Source: Pseudoalteromonas phenolica
GTDB lineage: Bacteria > Pseudomonadota > Gammaproteobacteria > Enterobacterales > Alteromonadaceae
DNA length: 64,000 bases
Direction of reading: 5' to 3'
Assembly (NCBI RefSeq): GCF_005886345.1
Contig: NZ_PNEC01000009.1
Location: forward strand, 62,001-126,000
Part shown: positions 45,537 to 55,083 of the stretch, piece after piece
Layout: the number at the start of each line of letters is the position of its first letter
Position numbering within the stretch: position 1 is the first letter of the stretch
Program-made: the position numbers and the translations under genes
Notes under the pieces: model-generated
Told to the model about the DNA's origin: nothing
Database searches by the model: none
The model's input: only the letters and a program-made list of their open reading frames with translations

Positions 45537-46133
45537 TCATCTGTATTGATTGAGCAGTCTTAACACACTGTTTTTGAATAAGTCTCCAGCTTCATTGTGG
45601 GGCAAAGTGTATTTAGTGATGGCATGCCCTAAATATAAGCTGTATAGCTCGTAGGCAATAATTGAACTAGCAATATCTGCTTTGAGTTTGTTGTGTTCAA
45701 TACAGCGTTCAATTCTGTGGGTTAAGTAACTCAATAAGCGCTCTTGTTGGGCAATGATAAAACTGCGTACTTCGGAGTCAGGGCGATTCTGAAACTCAAC
45801 AACTGCTTTTATAAAAGGGCAGCTCATTTTTGGATCATTGAACATGTCGTTGATCCAAGTACTCCAGCAATCAAGTAAGTTGAGTAAATGAGAGAGAGGG
45901 TCGTCGCAACGGGCAGGCGTAATCACTCTGTCTATAAATAGCGTTTCGCCATATTGTAAAATGGCAATTTGCATATCTTCTTTGTTGTTGAAGTGGGAGA
46001 TCACACCTGTACGAGACAGCGCACATAGCTTTGCTACGCTGCCAATCGTGACATCAGCTAAACCGAATTGGCTGCTGTATTTAATACTTTGTTTTAAAAT
46101 TTCGTTGCGCGTACGCTCGCCTTTATTGGTCAA
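45537..46133 (-). CDS. TetR-family transcriptional regulator
   Basis: 198-residue regulator with an N-terminal TetR HTH (about 8-55): ILKQSIKYSSQFGLADVTIGSVAKLCALSRTGVISHFNNKEDM, given here as position range with key motif SRTGVISHFNNKEDM. The C-terminal ligand domain is of the TetR_C type. It overlaps the alpha/beta-hydrolase gene by 4 bases. Inverted repeats upstream of that hydrolase are the likely autoregulatory operator. Confidence 0.9.
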   Translation of the reverse strand: MTNKGERTRNEILKQSIKYSSQFGLADVTIGSVAKLCALSRTGVISHFNNKEDMQIAILQYGETLFIDRVITPARCDDPLSHLLNLLDCWSTWINDMFNDPKMSCPFIKAVVEFQNRPDSEVRSFIIAQQERLLSYLTHRIERCIEHNKLKADIASSIIAYELYSLYLGHAITKYTLPHNEAGDLFKNSVLRLLNQYR

Positions 46134-46993
46134 GAAGTCATTACCTGAGATATATGAGCAATAACTTTAGTATCACCTAAAAGTCGACGGTGACCAAGAC
46201 CTTGGGTGGTAAATAGATTCGATTTTTGCGCCTCAAGATAACGACTAACAGCATCATAGCAGGCATATTTGTCTTCTTGGTCATGAATAAAGTAGGCATT
46301 ATCAGTGAGTTTATCTAAGTGCTGACTGAGACATAAGCTTTGCCAGTGACGGCCAAATTGCAGGCTGATGCTTTCCAATACATGGGTCAATAACTTTTTC
46401 GAAATACCAGCTTTATCTACCTTTTCAAACATCAATTCAAAAAAGTTAATCGGCGTAGCAATGAGCACCAATTTTTTATTTTTTAATAACTCGGCTGGTA
46501 AGTTTAAGGTAGCAACGGCCCCCATTGAATGCGCAACTATAGCGTCAATTTGGTGTTGGTTTGCTTCGAAATATTGGATGGTGGTAGTGAGCGTTTCAAT
46601 AAAATTTAGCAGGTGGGTGTGTTTGCCTGACGCTTTACCGTGAGCAACATGATCAATTGCAGCAACGGAGTAACCTAACGACAGTAAGTTGCAAATTATA
46701 GCTTCGAAGCCAGAGCTATTATCAGCCCAGCCGTGACTGACAATGACAAGCTTATTGCTGTTACCAAAAATACTAATATGCGCCTTGCCAAGTGATGTCT
46801 CTAAATGATGGGTTTGATCAGGCTGCAAGCGCTGAAATTCATAGTGTCTTTTGCCAAATGGATTCAGTAATAGCTTTTTTCCTAATGATAGACTTATTTT
46901 GGGAGAGACTCTTGTTATTCCTGAAGATAATGCCCGTGTGACAGTGTGGATCCCGAAACGAGTTTGCTTGCTGTGAAAGTAATTAAATTTCAT
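46130..46993 (-). CDS. Alpha/beta-hydrolase
   Basis: Serine hydrolase of about 287 residues from the ATG at 46993 (MKFNYFHSK; an ATG at 47014 lies within the operator region and is less likely). Nucleophile elbow AHSMGA (about 158-163), oxyanion segment VSHGWADNSSGF (about 83-94) and a late GLGHRRLL carrying the catalytic His (about 267-274). Such hydrolases act on small lipids or esters; substrate unknown. It forms a two-gene, TetR-controlled operon. Confidence 0.88.
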   Translation of the reverse strand: MKFNYFHSKQTRFGIHTVTRALSSGITRVSPKISLSLGKKLLLNPFGKRHYEFQRLQPDQTHHLETSLGKAHISIFGNSNKLVIVSHGWADNSSGFEAIICNLLSLGYSVAAIDHVAHGKASGKHTHLLNFIETLTTTIQYFEANQHQIDAIVAHSMGAVATLNLPAELLKNKKLVLIATPINFFELMFEKVDKAGISKKLLTHVLESISLQFGRHWQSLCLSQHLDKLTDNAYFIHDQEDKYACYDAVSRYLEAQKSNLFTTQGLGHRRLLGDTKVIAHISQVMTS

Positions 46994-47002
46994 AAAAATA
47001 CC

Positions 47003-47051
47003 AAAATAGTACAAGTGTTATATTTTTAAAATAGTTCAACTGTACTATTTT
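47003..47051. promoter_or_regulatory. Putative TetR operator of the hydrolase-tetR operon
   Basis: AAAATAGTTCA (47028-47038) and TGTACTATTTT (47041-47051) form a 24-base near-perfect palindrome (10 of 11 pairs, 2-base centre). A third half-site AAAATAGTACA sits at 47003-47013, 25 bases away, just before the hydrolase start. The size and position fit a TetR-family autorepression site. Confidence 0.7.
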
Positions 47052-47129
47052 GTAAAGTGTGAGTTTGTATTAGTACTTTAAGAGTGAGGGTGGAGTTTAT
47101 ATTTAAGAAGTTGAAAAGGTATAAAAATG

Positions 47130-47160
47130 AAAAAGCAGCGACTGGCTGGTCACTGCTTTT
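47130..47160 (-). terminator. Terminator of the DUF885 lipoprotein gene
   Basis: On the minus strand AAAAGCAG / CTGCTTTT flanks a partly paired GAC/GTC loop and is followed by TTTTTCATTTTT. It lies downstream of the stop at 47185. Confidence 0.75.
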
Positions 47161-47184
47161 CAGAAGGTCATGTTTAAAGGCGGA

Positions 47185-48474
47185 CTATTGCATCATGCTA
47201 GCTGTTTTAGGGTTAGCAAGAAGTTCACTGAATAAAGCCCATATTTCAGCTTGCGTACCCGATTGACTTTGCTTCTCAATGTAGGTTTTAACCAGATCTT
47301 GACCAAGATTATAGTTAATCACATAAGCACGGTTTGCATTGATAAACCCTAAGCGTTGTTGGGCTTTTTTCTCTGTAACTAGGGTATATTTAACTAACAG
47401 ATCAATGGCTGTTTTGTCGTTAATTTCACCATCTAAATAACGTTTTGCAACCATATTATCTGCGTACGAAAGCTGTTGCTTCACTGCTTGTACTTGATAG
47501 TACAATTCGACTTTGCTGGCATCTAAACCGGCAAGTGGGAATAGTACATCTTTTTCAAATTGAATACGTTCAGCATGCGGGAAAACCACATCTACACCAT
47601 AATTGGCACTGCCTTCGGCGAGTAATGACATCGGTGAAAACAGCGGATAAACAGAATATTCAATCCAGCCTTTGCCGTTAACTAAATGTTTTTCCATTAG
47701 AGAGTTGAACACATGATGTCCTGGGTAGCCTTCGTGGCTTGCTAAGTCGATTGCACGAGCAATATAAATTGGAAAGTCGGTATTTACTTGGATCAAACTA
47801 AAGCTATTACCTTGATACCAGTTATAACCGCTCCACACCTTGTCTTGTACATATTCAATGGTAAAGCTTTCTTGTTCTTCAAGCTCTATATACTTTTTTG
47901 TGCGTTGACGCGATTCGACAACCGCTGCTTTAAATACGGCATCTAATTTGTCTTTTGGAATAACAAATTGGTCAATAAACACATTCATGCGTTCGCTTAC
48001 TGAACCATTACCAGGCAGCATAGTATCTAACTGAGCTAGCGCTTTATCTAGCTCGGCTTCAGTAATATGCGGTGAGATTGCATCGTATAATCGCTGTGAT
48101 TCATCATCAAAACTGACTTGCTCGTTGTTGATAATTTGAATAAACGTCAACATGGACTTGGTTTGGATCTGTAAAAATGCTTTGCGTTGCGCCATGGCTT
48201 CACTCGTTTGAGTGTTTGCTAAGTCATCTAATAGTGCTGAAATACCAGTTTTTAGTTCATTTAAGGCACGCTTTTCACCTGTACGCCACTCACTAGGCCC
48301 GTAATAGGCGTCAATGTAATAAGGATGATGCTCGCCAACGGCTAAAGCTAGTTTCACATATTGCTCAGCGAGTGTATCAAGAGTCATCGGGGTTTCCTCT
48401 TTGCTAATGAGAGTTTTTGACTGACAGCCAGTAAGTATGGCCAGCAAACATAGAATAACGAGTGTTATACGCAT
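47185..48474 (-). CDS. DUF885-like lipoprotein, putative metallopeptidase
   Basis: Exported lipoprotein of about 429 residues from the ATG at 48474 (MRITLVIL), with lipobox LTGC (Cys at about residue 17); an upstream ATG at 48564 adds a non-signal extension. The zinc-type motif SHEGYPGHH (about 254-262) is characteristic of the DUF885/M32-like HEGYPGHH group, thought to be carboxypeptidase-like. A downstream Glu in LLAEGSANYGVD (about 285-296) is the likely third ligand. Peptide turnover at the envelope is the probable role; substrate unknown. Confidence 0.82.
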   Translation of the reverse strand: MRITLVILCLLAILTGCQSKTLISKEETPMTLDTLAEQYVKLALAVGEHHPYYIDAYYGPSEWRTGEKRALNELKTGISALLDDLANTQTSEAMAQRKAFLQIQTKSMLTFIQIINNEQVSFDDESQRLYDAISPHITEAELDKALAQLDTMLPGNGSVSERMNVFIDQFVIPKDKLDAVFKAAVVESRQRTKKYIELEEQESFTIEYVQDKVWSGYNWYQGNSFSLIQVNTDFPIYIARAIDLASHEGYPGHHVFNSLMEKHLVNGKGWIEYSVYPLFSPMSLLAEGSANYGVDVVFPHAERIQFEKDVLFPLAGLDASKVELYYQVQAVKQQLSYADNMVAKRYLDGEINDKTAIDLLVKYTLVTEKKAQQRLGFINANRAYVINYNLGQDLVKTYIEKQSQSGTQAEIWALFSELLANPKTASMMQ

Positions 48475-48624
48475 GATGGTGTTCTGATTGCTTAATTGGA
48501 GAAGCGATAATAGCTGAAATAAATATTGTATACAATTTGCTTTTTTGTCTTTGATATAAAACACGTCTATGTCATATAAGTTATGCTATGTTTTTATAAT
48601 GTTGGAGATTTTTTATTTATAATT

Positions 48625-51342
48625 ATGTTGAAAGCTGAACATGTTCAAGACGCCTCTTTGGCAACCAAAGGGGTGTATTTTTTTGCACTCACCCTAGGCT
48701 GCATTGTGCTTGGCATGTTTGGCACATTATTCAATATAGAGCCTGGTTTTGCCAGTGCAATATGGCCAGCTGCAGGCTTCACTATTGCGTGTCTGTTGGC
48801 ATTTGGTCGATTTGCTTTAATGCCACTGTTTATCGGCACACTATTAGTGAATAGCTATAACTCTGGTTTTTTTTCCAGCCCTTTTGAATTATCAAACTTT
48901 TTTTGGAATGCGTTACGCAGTGCCGGCACTATTTTACAATGTATTTTTGCATATTCTCTTATCAAGCGTTTTTGCTATTTTCCACTGAACTTACAACATG
49001 CTGAAACTTTAGTAAAAATGCTACTAGTAGCAGGCCCATTTGCCTGTGTTGTCTCTTCTTCTTTAGGTGCTTGGAGTTTATTACAACAAGGTTTTGTTCA
49101 TTTAGATAGCTTGCTATTTGTGTGGTTTACTTGGTGGGTAGGCGACACTGTAGGTGTGTTGTTTTTCTTGCCTTTATGTATTTTACTTTTCAAAAGTAAA
49201 CAGTACATTGAGGTCAGCCACAAAGCCTGGGTCTTGGCTTCTTCTGCAGTGCTATTTATTATCGTCTGCTGGACTTTTAATTATTCTCGCAGTGTGTATT
49301 ACGATAATTTAAAAAATCAGTTTGTGAATATTACAGAGCAAGAATTACTTGCTATGCAATTATTGAAAAACTCCGTTGAAAATGACCTTAAAGCACTGGC
49401 TGTATTAATGCAAACAGGACATAAAATAACTATCAACGAGTTTGAACAATATAGCCATTTCTTAAGTAACCAATTCGAATTATATCGTGCCCTTGGCTGG
49501 GTTGACTATATTGAGACTAATCAAGTACCTGAATGGCAAAAAAAATTAGAGCAGGCTGGTATTTCTGGGGCAAAGATTAAGCAAGCGCCAGGCAGCGTTG
49601 TAATAGAAAATATTTTGCTACCTATCAGCTTGATTGCTCCTTATCGTGCTAATGCTCCCGCTATTGGCTTAGATATTTATAGTCACCCAGTAGCAAGTGT
49701 TGCAGCTGTAAAAGCAATTAAGTTAAAAAAGCCAATCGCAACCGCCCCTTTGGTTTTGGCTCAACAAACGAATAAAGCAACAGGAAATGTGGTGTATTTC
49801 CCTGTCTATGATCGACACGATAGCAGCAAATTACTAGGGTTAAGTGAAGTAGTGTTAGAGGTCGATGTAATCATTGAGCGGCTTTTATCTGATAGCCGGC
49901 ATAAGCATAGCTTTAGTTACACACTCAGTGACCTTTCAAAGCAAGATATCTGGTATAGCTATACCCCTGAAATAGCTCATAGCTCTCATCAATTACACTT
50001 TAAAAGTGAATATCAAATTGATTGGTTTGGACGCAGTTGGAAAATCAGTTTTGAGAGTTCTGAGCGTTTTGAAAATAGTAGTAAAGATTGGTTAAGTTGG
50101 TTAACGCTGACTATAGGCCTTGTCTTGGCTGCGATGGGAATGGCATTTACTATGATCTTAGCGGGCTTTAATGAGCAGTTAAGGGTGCAAGTTGATAAGC
50201 AAACGGCACGTTTAGAAGAATTGGTAGTTGAATTAAAGCATGCTGATCAAGTGAAAAGTGAATTTTTAGCAAATATGAGTCATGAAATTCGCACACCATT
50301 AAACGGTATTTTAGGTACTTTACAGTTATTGCTAAAATCTCCTTTAAGTGAAAAACACTATGAGTTAGTCGTCAACGCCTTAGGTTCAAGCCGGTCTTTG
50401 TTGGCTATTTTGAATGATATCTTAGACCTTTCAAAACTTGAAGCGGGTAAAGTGGCCATTGAATATGCGCCGTTCTCTATGAAGCAACTGATAGAGCAAG
50501 TAGTTAAAAATCAAGCTAATTCAGCTAAAACGAAGGGGCTGCTGCTCGATTATGAAATAGAGCCATCATTTAGCCAATATAGAAATGGAGACAACACGCG
50601 TATTAAGCAAGTACTAGAAAATATAGTTTCAAATGCCATAAAGTTTACTTCTGAGGGCGAAGTAAGGATTTATATAAGTGCCCAAGAGAGTAATGTAGTA
50701 AGCATAGTTGTAAAAGATACGGGAATTGGCTTATCTGATGAACAAATGTCTCGCCTATTTAAGCGGTTTGAGCAAGCGGATAGTTCGACGACTAGAAAAT
50801 ATGGTGGTACAGGGCTTGGATTGGCTATTTCGAAACAACTTGTGACCTTGATGAAAGGTGATATTTCAGTGCAAAGTCAACTTCATAAGGGAAGTGAATT
50901 TACACTTGTTCTGCCGCTCAAGGTGGTTTCGGCTGACATGGTTCGCAATGAAGAAGTGTATAATGAACTACCTGAACTGAGAGGGTTTAAAATATTGGTT
51001 GCCGAGGATAATCAGATGAATCGCTTGGTGTTGAATGCCATGTTAGGGCCTACTCATGCTGGTGTTTCTTTTGCCGAAAATGGTTTGATTGCAACTAAAA
51101 TGGCTGAGAGTCAGCACTATGATCTTATTTTGATGGATATTCAAATGCCTGAAATGGATGGCGTTCAGGCATGTAAAATTATAAAAGAGCATTCACCTAA
51201 TTTACCAATAGTGGCTTTAACTGCGAATGTTATGGAGCAAGACGTCAAAATGTATTTAAGCTCTGGATTTAAAGCGCACTTAGGCAAGCCAATAGAAATA
51301 GATCAGCTAATGGTGCTTTTAAAACGTTTATTGAATGCGTAA
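48625..51342 (+). CDS. MASE1-CHASE hybrid sensor histidine kinase
   Basis: 905-residue hybrid kinase from the ATG at 48625 (MLKAEHVQD; an ATG at 48583 is less likely). It has a MASE1 membrane domain with about eight helices (about 15-220; ASAIWPAAGFTIA and WFTWWVGDTVGVL), a periplasmic CHASE domain (about 250-470; LGWVDYIETNQVPEW) and a further helix near 500. HisKA follows with FLANMSHEIRTPLNGILG (about 550). The ATPase domain has DTGIGLSDEQ and GGTGLGLAISKQL. A receiver ends the protein, with Asp in ILMDIQMPEMDG (about 835). Its stop codon overlaps the left end of a repeat element. Confidence 0.93.
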   Translation: MLKAEHVQDASLATKGVYFFALTLGCIVLGMFGTLFNIEPGFASAIWPAAGFTIACLLAFGRFALMPLFIGTLLVNSYNSGFFSSPFELSNFFWNALRSAGTILQCIFAYSLIKRFCYFPLNLQHAETLVKMLLVAGPFACVVSSSLGAWSLLQQGFVHLDSLLFVWFTWWVGDTVGVLFFLPLCILLFKSKQYIEVSHKAWVLASSAVLFIIVCWTFNYSRSVYYDNLKNQFVNITEQELLAMQLLKNSVENDLKALAVLMQTGHKITINEFEQYSHFLSNQFELYRALGWVDYIETNQVPEWQKKLEQAGISGAKIKQAPGSVVIENILLPISLIAPYRANAPAIGLDIYSHPVASVAAVKAIKLKKPIATAPLVLAQQTNKATGNVVYFPVYDRHDSSKLLGLSEVVLEVDVIIERLLSDSRHKHSFSYTLSDLSKQDIWYSYTPEIAHSSHQLHFKSEYQIDWFGRSWKISFESSERFENSSKDWLSWLTLTIGLVLAAMGMAFTMILAGFNEQLRVQVDKQTARLEELVVELKHADQVKSEFLANMSHEIRTPLNGILGTLQLLLKSPLSEKHYELVVNALGSSRSLLAILNDILDLSKLEAGKVAIEYAPFSMKQLIEQVVKNQANSAKTKGLLLDYEIEPSFSQYRNGDNTRIKQVLENIVSNAIKFTSEGEVRIYISAQESNVVSIVVKDTGIGLSDEQMSRLFKRFEQADSSTTRKYGGTGLGLAISKQLVTLMKGDISVQSQLHKGSEFTLVLPLKVVSADMVRNEEVYNELPELRGFKILVAEDNQMNRLVLNAMLGPTHAGVSFAENGLIATKMAESQHYDLILMDIQMPEMDGVQACKIIKEHSPNLPIVALTANVMEQDVKMYLSSGFKAHLGKPIEIDQLMVLLKRLLNA

Positions 51343-51551
51343 TTCCAATCCGCACTAACACTTAATCATTTTGAGGGATTAAAGCTGATGATAGCTGCGT
51401 TAAAGATTTCTCATTTAGAACAACTAAATAACGAAATATTTGCCTTGCCTACATGGATGTAGGTACCTCAGCGATAGCAGGACGCGTGAGCGGTGCTATC
51501 AACAAGGTTTTCTTGCCTCAAAATAGACCACTTAGTTAAGCGGATTGGTAT
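51342..51551. repeat. MITE-like palindromic element, copy E (210 bp)
   Basis: Ends ATTCCAATCCGC (51342-51353) and GCGGATTGGTAT (to 51551) pair at 11 of 12 positions. The interior matches copy C at 18914-19075, but about 50 extra bases sit in the centre. They contain two hairpins of their own: CCTACAT/ATGTAGG and GATAGCA/TGCTATC. The left end overlaps the stop codon of the upstream kinase gene. Confidence 0.82.
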
Positions 51552-51558
51552 AAATACT

Positions 51559-51596
51559 TCAGTCGTTTTCAGTCGTTTTCAGTCGTTTTCAGTCAT
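51559..51596. repeat. Short tandem repeat (10-bp unit)
   Basis: AGTCGTTTTC is repeated three times exactly (51561-51590) with a partial fourth copy. It lies between the right end of copy E and the 3' end of the disrupted GGDEF/EAL gene. Confidence 0.9.
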
Positions 51597-51621
51597 TACT
51601 TTTGGCTTAATTATTAACGAA

Positions 51622-54600
51622 TCACGAATGTCTGTGCTTGTTCAGCATAAAATCTAAAAAAGCTTTTTCAGGCATAGGTTTAGCATAATAATACCCTTGC
51701 CCATAATCACACCCCGCAGCCAGTAGTTGCAGGTGTTGTGCTTCGGTTTCTATACCTTCAGCGATGACTTTTAAGCCAAGTTGATGTGCCATCATGATCA
51801 TTGCTTCGCACAGTGCTAAATCATCTTCGTTCTCAGCAATACCATCCACAAAGCGTTTATCGATTTTTATGAAGTCGGTATCCATTTGTTTCAGATAAGC
51901 CAGTGAAGAGTAACCAGTTCCAAAGTCATCGAGTGCCAGTGCAAAGCCTTGCTTCGATAATTGACTTAAACGCGATTGAGTTCGTTGCTGAGCGTTCATC
52001 ATTAGACCTTCGGTGCTCTCAATGACAAATTGTTCAGCATTTAAAGACAGTTCATCCAGGTGTGTTTTCCAATCAACCAGACGGCTATGTTTAGAGGAAA
52101 ACTGTATTGGTGAAACGTTAATACTTAATTGTACTTGTTGATTCGCTGACAGGAGTTTCTTTTGAATGCGACAAGCTGAAGCAAAAATAAATTCGCCAAT
52201 TTCTAGTATCAGTTGTGTTTCTTCAGCAAGGGGAATAAACACGGCTGGGCTAATGATCCCTTTGTCAGGATGCCGCCATCGGATCAGTCCTTCTGCTTTG
52301 ACAGCCTTGCGAGATGACATCTCTACAATCGGTTGAAAATAAAGCTCAAACTGTTGTTTTTGTATCGCAATACGCAAGTCTTTGAGCAATAACATTCGCT
52401 GCTCAGTTGCTTCGCGCATTTGCGCATCGAAGAAAGCAAAACCGTTTCGGCCTTGTTGCTTGGCTAAATACATGGCTTGATCAGCTGCTTTTAACAGTAA
52501 ACCGCTGGTATTGCCGTCTTTAGGTGCTGTAGCAATACCAATACTGGCACTGATGTGGCAGGTTTCTTCATCAATAAAAATAGCTGGCTTGAGTATAGTT
52601 AGTATCTGCTCACTAATCTGTAAAAGCTTCTGATGTTCAACTTGCCCAGATATGACTAAGACAAATTCATCACCGCCAATTCGAGAAATTAAACTACATT
52701 TTCCTGCAAGCTGATTGAGGCGATTTGCCACTTCGCAAAGTAATTTATCGCCATGATAATGGCCTAAGCTATCATTGATATCTTTAAAGTGGTCAAGATC
52801 GAGTAATAAGATAGCCAATGAATGGCCATCACTGAGCTGTTGCTTTAAGTGACGCTTTAACTCTAAACGGTTGGCAAGTTCGGTTAATTGATCGAAATGT
52901 GTACGTCGCCAAATTAGTTCATCTTGACGCTTCTTTTCACTAATATCGGTGAAAATAGCAATTCTTTGATAGGCTTGTCCTGTTTTATCATACACAGAAT
53001 TAATGGTTAACCATTCAGTGAAAAGCTCTCCGTTTTTACGCTTGCTGATGATTTCACCTTGCCACGCACCTTTAGATTGGATCTGCTGCCACATGTCGTC
53101 ATAAAACTGCTTTGTGTGCTTGCCTGAGCCCAGTAATGCGGTATTTTTACCCAAGACTTCAGCTTTTGAGTAGCCGGTGACTTTTTCGAAAGAGGGGTTT
53201 ACATCCAAAATAATACCGTTAGCGTCGGTGATGGTCATTCCCTCACTCGAGTTCTTATACACCATGGCTGCTAACTTCATCGCTTCTTCTTGTTGCTTAC
53301 GCGCTGTAATATCACGCAGCACTATAATGGCTTGCTGATGGGTATCTAAGAGGTTAGTTCGTGCTTCAAAGGTATGTAGATTGCCATCGACCTGCGTAGT
53401 AAATTCAAATTGATTTGTGTCACTGAGAGAATGATTTTGCAAGGTGTTAAGTAATTGATCACAGCTCTGCTGAGGCAGTAGATCGAGTATATGCTTGGGC
53501 GGGCTCGAAAAGGTGACATTTGACGCCAATACTTTACCTTCGTTATCAATACGCAAATAGGTATCGGGTAACGCCTGGATCAGGCTAGCTAATTCGGCAT
53601 GTTTATGTGCGAGCGCATTCTCAGCGGTGAGCCTTTGGGTTGCCATATTTTCAAAATTGCTCGCGATACTTTTAAACTCAGGAGATAAGCCAGTTTGTTG
53701 AAAGCAAGTTTTGTTTCCTTTCGCAAAAGCATCTAGTGCATTTTGGAGTGATTTTAAGGGCTGTAGGAGCAACTTATTGAGCTGTTTACGTGCTTGCCAA
53801 AACATAAGTAACAGCGCGGCAATAAATAAAGTAAAGATCAGGCTGACTTTGCGATTTGCGGCGTCAATGGCATGCTCAAAGGGAATAGATAAATGCAGCG
53901 AGAGCTGACTATTCGAATTGTTTTCGACTATATGTTGTCGTAGATAAATTCTGCGCTCACCTGTTGGGGCTTCAAATTGTAAAACCCCTTGAAAGTGCAT
54001 ATTGGGCCAATGCTCATTTGCAAGTTGGCCGAGTTGCGCATAGTCAAACGGGTAATTGGCAACAATATTGTTATCTGCATCGGTAATAATCGCTTGAGAG
54101 TTAGCAGGCAGAGTCAACTGGTTTAGGCTTTGACTCCATTGCTCTAGTAATTTAGCTACAGCAAGTATATGAGTTAAGTTGCCGTGACGATCAAAAACAG
54201 GCATCGCAAAATTGACGGTTAAGCGGTTAATTGAACGATCAACCTGAAACTGACCAATCGCGAACTGCTGTGTATTTAAAGCGTTTTGAAAATAACGTCT
54301 ATCTTTTATGTTTATGCTTTGATTGATGTTTTTTACTGTGCATAACACATCACCATTCTGAACAATCAAACCAATATTGGCAATGTTCGGTGTGATCAAA
54401 CTGGCATGAGTAAGCAGGCTACTGCATTGGCCATTAATGGCTTTAAGCAGTTCATCATGTTTCGCCAATTGAGAGAGTAATCTTCTGGTTGCGTTGAGAT
54501 CGGCGCGTTGCAGCTATGAGATCTGTAATGCGAGCGCACGCGCTTGTTGCTCATGCTCTTTTAAAATATCCGTACGCTCTTCGAGTAACAGAAAGAGGAT

Positions 54601-54705
54601 CACGGCTAAGCCTGGCAGGCAAAGCAAAAAGAGTAAGCGATTAAAGCGACGTGGTATTGATAAATTTAAAATAATAACGCTCGGTGATTTACAACAGCAA
54701 GACTC
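51622..54705 (-). pseudogene. GGDEF/EAL sensor gene disrupted by an in-frame amber codon
   Basis: The main open frame (from a TTG at 54468, 948 codons) encodes the rest of a periplasmic sensor, a membrane helix (about 210-226), PAS domains, an intact GGDEF (RIGGDEFVL) and an EAL domain reading EGLIRW with DDFGTGYSS. The same frame continues upstream to 54705 and encodes the missing first membrane helix (RLLFLLCLPGLAVILFLLL, then an EHEQQARALALQIS helix). A TAG at 54516-54514 interrupts it. One C-to-T change from CAG (Gln) would explain this. No ATG, GTG or TTG lies before that helix, so the start also seems lost. Probably a recent pseudogene; a sequencing error is possible. Confidence 0.7.
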
Positions 54706-54973
54706 TTAATTCTATAAAAAATCCAGCCTAGCGCCAAGTTTAGCGATGAATTTAACTGATTAATCCTTGTACAAGAAGATGAAACACATTTTGTATGTCA
54801 CAGCCAGTCGAAAAGTCACACTTATAAAATCTTTAAAGTGCGAAAAATAGATGAATTTTTTGTTATAAAAAAGTTTTATTCCTGCCTTTTCAGGTTTTCT
54901 CAAGCATTTCATAGGCTTTCAGCAAAGCCGCATTTTATCTGGGTTTTTTGATATTTATGGCTGAGCTTTCGGC
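54706..54973. other. Intergenic region upstream of mraZ
   Basis: About 270 AT-rich bases between the decayed GGDEF/EAL gene and the mraZ promoter. No gene, RNA or clear terminator is seen. Confidence 0.4.
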
Positions 54974-55001
54974 TTGACAAAAATACACCTCAAGTCATAG
55001 A
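54974..55001 (+). promoter_or_regulatory. mraZ (dcw cluster) promoter
   Basis: Perfect -35 TTGACA (54974-54979), then a weaker -10 CATAGA (54996-55001) at 16-base spacing. Transcription would start about 55008, just before the MraZ boxes. Confidence 0.65.
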
Positions 55002-55012
55002 CTGTGAGTTAG

Positions 55013-55047
55013 TGGGAAAAAGTGGTTTTTTGTGGATCAAATTGGAT
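55013..55047 (+). promoter_or_regulatory. MraZ operator: four TGG boxes at 10-bp spacing
   Basis: TGGGA (55013), TGGTT (55023), TGGAT (55033) and TGGAT (55043) occur with exact 10-base periodicity (5-base box, 5-base spacer). E. coli MraZ binds TGGGN repeats spaced by 5 bases to repress its own operon. Here there are four boxes, three of them diverged from TGGG, between the promoter and the mraZ start. Confidence 0.8.
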
Positions 55048-55083
55048 CTAAAGAGTTAAAAATACGAAGAGGTTGGTCGCTCC

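Noticed and set aside
51559..51596. Possible CRISPR array
   Set aside because: Units are 10 bases with no spacers and no cas genes nearby; it is a simple tandem repeat.
54494..54709. 71-codon plus-strand frame upstream of mraZ
   Set aside because: It is antisense to the preserved N-terminal part of the GGDEF/EAL gene and has no features of its own.
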